From Dorea sp. CAG:317 (GTDB taxonomy: Bacteria > Bacillota > Clostridia > Lachnospirales > Lachnospiraceae): 6,627 nucleotides of DNA. The notes below the pieces were generated by a model, which was not told the DNA's origin, made no database searches, and worked only from the letters and a program-made list of their open reading frames with translations. The stretch is taken from assembly GCA_000433535.1 (NCBI GenBank), contig FR892659.1, positions 1-6,627 on the forward strand. Reading direction: 5' to 3'. The position numbers and the translations under genes are program-made. Shown piece after piece: positions 5,951 through 6,627 of this stretch (positions are counted from its first letter, which is position 1; each line of letters starts with the position of its first letter).

Positions 5951-5999
5951 TTAACAGGGGACGTAGCAAAATTTAACTTTGCTACGTCCCCTGTTAATT
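5949..5999. terminator. 22-bp perfect palindrome acting as a (probably bidirectional) terminator
   Basis: Arms 5949-5970 and 5978-5999 are perfect complements around a 7-base loop, with GGGGACGTAGCAAA in the stem. The left arm starts within the aminotransferase stop codon, and a T-run (5998-6003) follows on the plus strand, so it will terminate that gene. It also lies just past the end of the convergent kinase remnant. The unusually long perfect stem and the GGGGACG head resemble dispersed palindromes that I associate with clostridial intergenic DNA. Confidence 0.8.
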
Positions 6000-6004
6000 T
6001 TTTA

Positions 6005-6250
6005 TCATCGAATCACAATCTCTACACTCGTTCCTTTTCCCACCGCACTATGAATATGAAATTGCATCTTCTCTTCGAAAAAAAGTTGCAAGCGATGATA
6101 GCAATTATAAATACCAATATGCTCTACCACCGTCTCCCGCTCTTTCATCTTGAGCTTCTCTTTAATATTTGCAAGTATCTCTTCCGTAATTCCTACTCCA
6201 TCGTCCTCCACCTTTATTGTGACGGCATTTTCTTGCTTTTTGCAAATTTC
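6005..6250 (-). pseudogene. C-terminal remnant of a YesM-like sensor histidine kinase
   Basis: The translation from about 6244 down to the TGA at 6005 matches the last ~80 residues of a histidine kinase ATPase domain. It contains VTIKVEDDGVGI (the DxGxG box), HIGIYNCYHRLQLFF as in YesM-type kinases, and GKGTSVEIVI at the end. The phosphoacceptor histidine, the N-box and all sensor regions are missing. In this frame a stop lies at 6251-6253, and the only start is a GTG at 6211 without a proper ribosome binding site. Its first codons overlap the end of the AraC-type gene in another frame. It cannot be a working kinase and is best read as a leftover of a deletion. Confidence 0.85.
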
Positions 6251-6627
6251 TTAAACACTCTGTTAAAATGAGAAATATTAATAAATCCGCAATCTATTGC
6301 AATTTCCTGTATGCTTTGTTCTGTCTGTAAAAGCAATCTTTTCGCGTTTTCAATTCTCTTTTTATTAATATAGCTACAAAGTGTACATCCTGTCTCCTGA
6401 TGAAACATGCGGGAAAGATAAGTCGGACTAAAATGTGCAATATCTGCTAATACTTTTAACGAAATTGCTTCTTTATAATGTGCTTCAATATATGTAAAGA
6501 CACAATCTAAATTCTGATTTCCTATTTTTTCCTCTCGGTCTTCTTTTTTCTTCTTTTTCAAACAGTTTTTGATCGTATCTATAATATCAGGAAATCTTTT
6601 TTTGACCTCCTCTGCCGCTTCAAGCCC
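6214..6627 (-). CDS. AraC-type regulator, 5' end outside the window, C-terminus probably clipped
   Basis: The frame is open from the right edge (first visible codon at 6627) to TAA at 6214, giving 137 residues. The last ~95 form an AraC/XylS DNA-binding domain with two helix-turn-helix motifs: ISLKVLADIAHFSPTYLSRM and then IQEIAIDCGFINISHFNRVF. Family members normally continue about a dozen residues past FNRVFKK with a GxxPxxYR-like tail; here it ends in KFAKSKKMPSQ, whose bases overlap the kinase remnant. The visible N-terminal part, GLEAAEEVKKRFPDII, loosely resembles helix 2 to strand 3 of a response regulator receiver, but the expected acidic TDI..MP segment does not follow; a lysine-rich linker does instead. 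An ordinary start inside the window (TTG at 6561) has no convincing ribosome binding site. The gene may be a damaged YesN-like response regulator or another AraC protein; function is uncertain. Confidence 0.7.
   Translation of the reverse strand, partial: GLEAAEEVKKRFPDIIDTIKNCLKKKKKEDREEKIGNQNLDCVFTYIEAHYKEAISLKVLADIAHFSPTYLSRMFHQETGCTLCSYINKKRIENAKRLLLQTEQSIQEIAIDCGFINISHFNRVFKKFAKSKKMPSQ

Noticed and set aside
6005..6211. A free-standing 68-residue ATPase-like protein
   Set aside because: It is only the C-terminal piece of a kinase domain, without N-box or phosphoacceptor region, starting at a GTG with no proper ribosome binding site.

Overview
The window looks like a chromosomal segment from a low-to-mid GC Firmicute, most likely a gut Lachnospiraceae-type Clostridium. 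The reasons are strong AGGAGG-type ribosome binding sites, sigma-A-like promoters, an ECF vitamin transporter S component, a bifunctional CoaBC, a PF12897-like class I aminotransferase, a tRNA without encoded CCA, and a GGGGACG-type palindrome of a kind I associate with clostridial intergenic DNA. The organism is an inference from gene content; no marker gene for taxonomy is present.

Left part (1-1230): a small serine recombinase of the Hin/resolvase type is encoded on the minus strand, with its own promoter and a hairpin in its 5' leader. Behind it lies about 320 bases without a gene (647-970), rich in short inverted repeats and holding a minus-strand terminator and possibly a small RNA. Next comes a tRNA-Trp(CCA) on the minus strand with a clear promoter and intrinsic terminator.

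Middle part (1228-4490): this is a pantothenate/CoA-centred locus. A minus-strand operon encodes an ECF-type S component, probably the pantothenate transporter PanT, followed 32 bases later by a family S58 (P1/DmpA) N-terminal-nucleophile peptidase. Divergently, CoaBC turns 4'-phosphopantothenate into 4'-phosphopantetheine. The panT transcript appears to have a leader of about 300 nt with several hairpins, a 15-base direct repeat and a U8 tract. It matches no riboswitch class that I could recognise and is the best candidate for something undescribed. Members of S58 are known to release beta-alanine from peptides, and beta-alanine is half of pantothenate, so the three genes could form one salvage module (inference).

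Right part (4588-6627): an aminotransferase with its own promoter, a TTG start and a strong ribosome binding site ends at a 22-bp perfect palindrome that serves as a terminator. Convergent to it is the wreck of a signalling locus: the AraC-type DNA-binding end of a regulator that runs off the window, joined out of frame to the last ~80 residues of a YesM-like histidine kinase. The phosphoacceptor and N-box regions of the kinase are absent, so this looks like a deletion scar.
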